NCBI RefSeq assembly: GCF_000383875.1
Contig: NZ_KB912913.1
Coordinates: 118,846-182,845, forward strand
Reading direction: 5' to 3'
Length of the DNA stretch: 64,000 bases
DNA from: Caldibacillus debilis DSM 16016
GTDB taxonomy: Bacteria; Bacillota; Bacilli; Bacillales; Caldibacillaceae
Shown here: positions 63,872 to 64,000 of the stretch, piece after piece
How the letters are laid out: each line of letters opens with the position of its first letter
Position numbering within the stretch: the first letter of the stretch is position 1
Notes under the pieces: generated by a model
Told to the model about the DNA's origin: nothing
Databases searched by the model: none
What the model saw: the letters and a program-made list of their open reading frames with translations, nothing else
Made by a program: the position numbers and the translations under genes

Positions 63872-64000
63872 TTTTTCAGCTCCCTTATTATTTTGTATGG
63901 TCAAAGCCTTTTGGAAAAAAGGATTTTTCACGATTTTCCCAGCTTTCCCGCCGGCATTTCCCGGGGATCCGCCGCTTCCGGCACCGGGCCCTGTTATCGG

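Noticed and set aside
1..64000. CRISPR array, prophage, integrase with attachment sites, tRNA or rRNA genes
   Set aside because: No regularly spaced repeats, phage structural genes, integrase or recognisable tRNA cloverleaf were seen on either strand.

Overview
The window looks like a chromosomal segment from a moderately GC-rich, Bacillaceae-type Firmicute, probably a thermophile or facultative anaerobe of the Caldibacillus/Geobacillus kind. This is inferred from the Bacillus-style gene content (bmrC/bmrD, yrrT-luxS-mccA-mccB, cydABCD order, licR-type regulator, ArcR), strong AGGAGG-like ribosome binding sites, frequent TTG/GTG starts and many short hairpin-plus-U terminators. No phage, complete IS, CRISPR array, rRNA or tRNA gene was seen.

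Layout. 1-3.5 kb: 5' part of topB (reverse), a thioredoxin-like protein, and a membrane protein divergent from a TetR regulator. 3.6-7.9 kb: a BmrCD-type heterodimeric multidrug ABC exporter behind a leader with a 23-codon ORF and two tandem intrinsic terminators. 7.9-11.5 kb: yrrT divergent from luxS-mccA-mccB, the route from S-ribosylhomocysteine to cysteine. 11.5-13.3 kb: gene debris, a GNAT gene with a nonsense codon near its start, and msrA. 13.5-19.7 kb: cytochrome bd operon with its CydDC exporter, preceded by two Rex-like boxes. 20-29.9 kb: plsC, an acidic hypothetical protein, two MerR-type regulators, an AGCS symporter, a truncated thymidylate-kinase-like fragment, a threonine-synthase-like enzyme, a DJ-1/PfpI protein and a YitT-type membrane protein. 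29.9-35.5 kb: an AT-rich island with an RpiR regulator and an agmatine deiminase pathway (antiporter, AguA, putrescine carbamoyltransferase) but no carbamate kinase. 35.8-42.4 kb: MFS transporter, small unknown protein, lipase-like hydrolase, transposase scraps, SRPBCC and frameshifted VOC genes, an HXXEE membrane protein with its TetR regulator, and csaA. 42.6-50.3 kb: arginine deiminase cluster arcR-argS-arcA-arcB-arcD-arcC. 50.6-53.4 kb: DUF1906-like protein and a chemotaxis receptor. 53.7-59.3 kb: cellobiose/lichenan PTS (IIB, IIC, IIA), 6-phospho-beta-glucosidase and LicR-type regulator. 59.9-60.9 kb: fluoride riboswitch and two crcB genes. 61.2-63.9 kb: an ABC-F gene with an in-frame stop behind an attenuator-like leader, and a frameshifted GyrI-like gene.

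Two themes stand out. First, leader-RNA control: a BmrB-like attenuator, a fluoride riboswitch and a three-part ABC-F attenuator are all readable from the sequence. Second, gene damage: GNAT, VOC, ABC-F and GyrI-like genes each carry a single nonsense codon or frameshift, beside older remnants. That pattern fits either recent pseudogenisation or base errors in the assembly. Metabolically the window is rich in low-oxygen energy functions (cytochrome bd, arginine and agmatine deiminase pathways); the arcC carbamate kinase could serve both deiminase routes.
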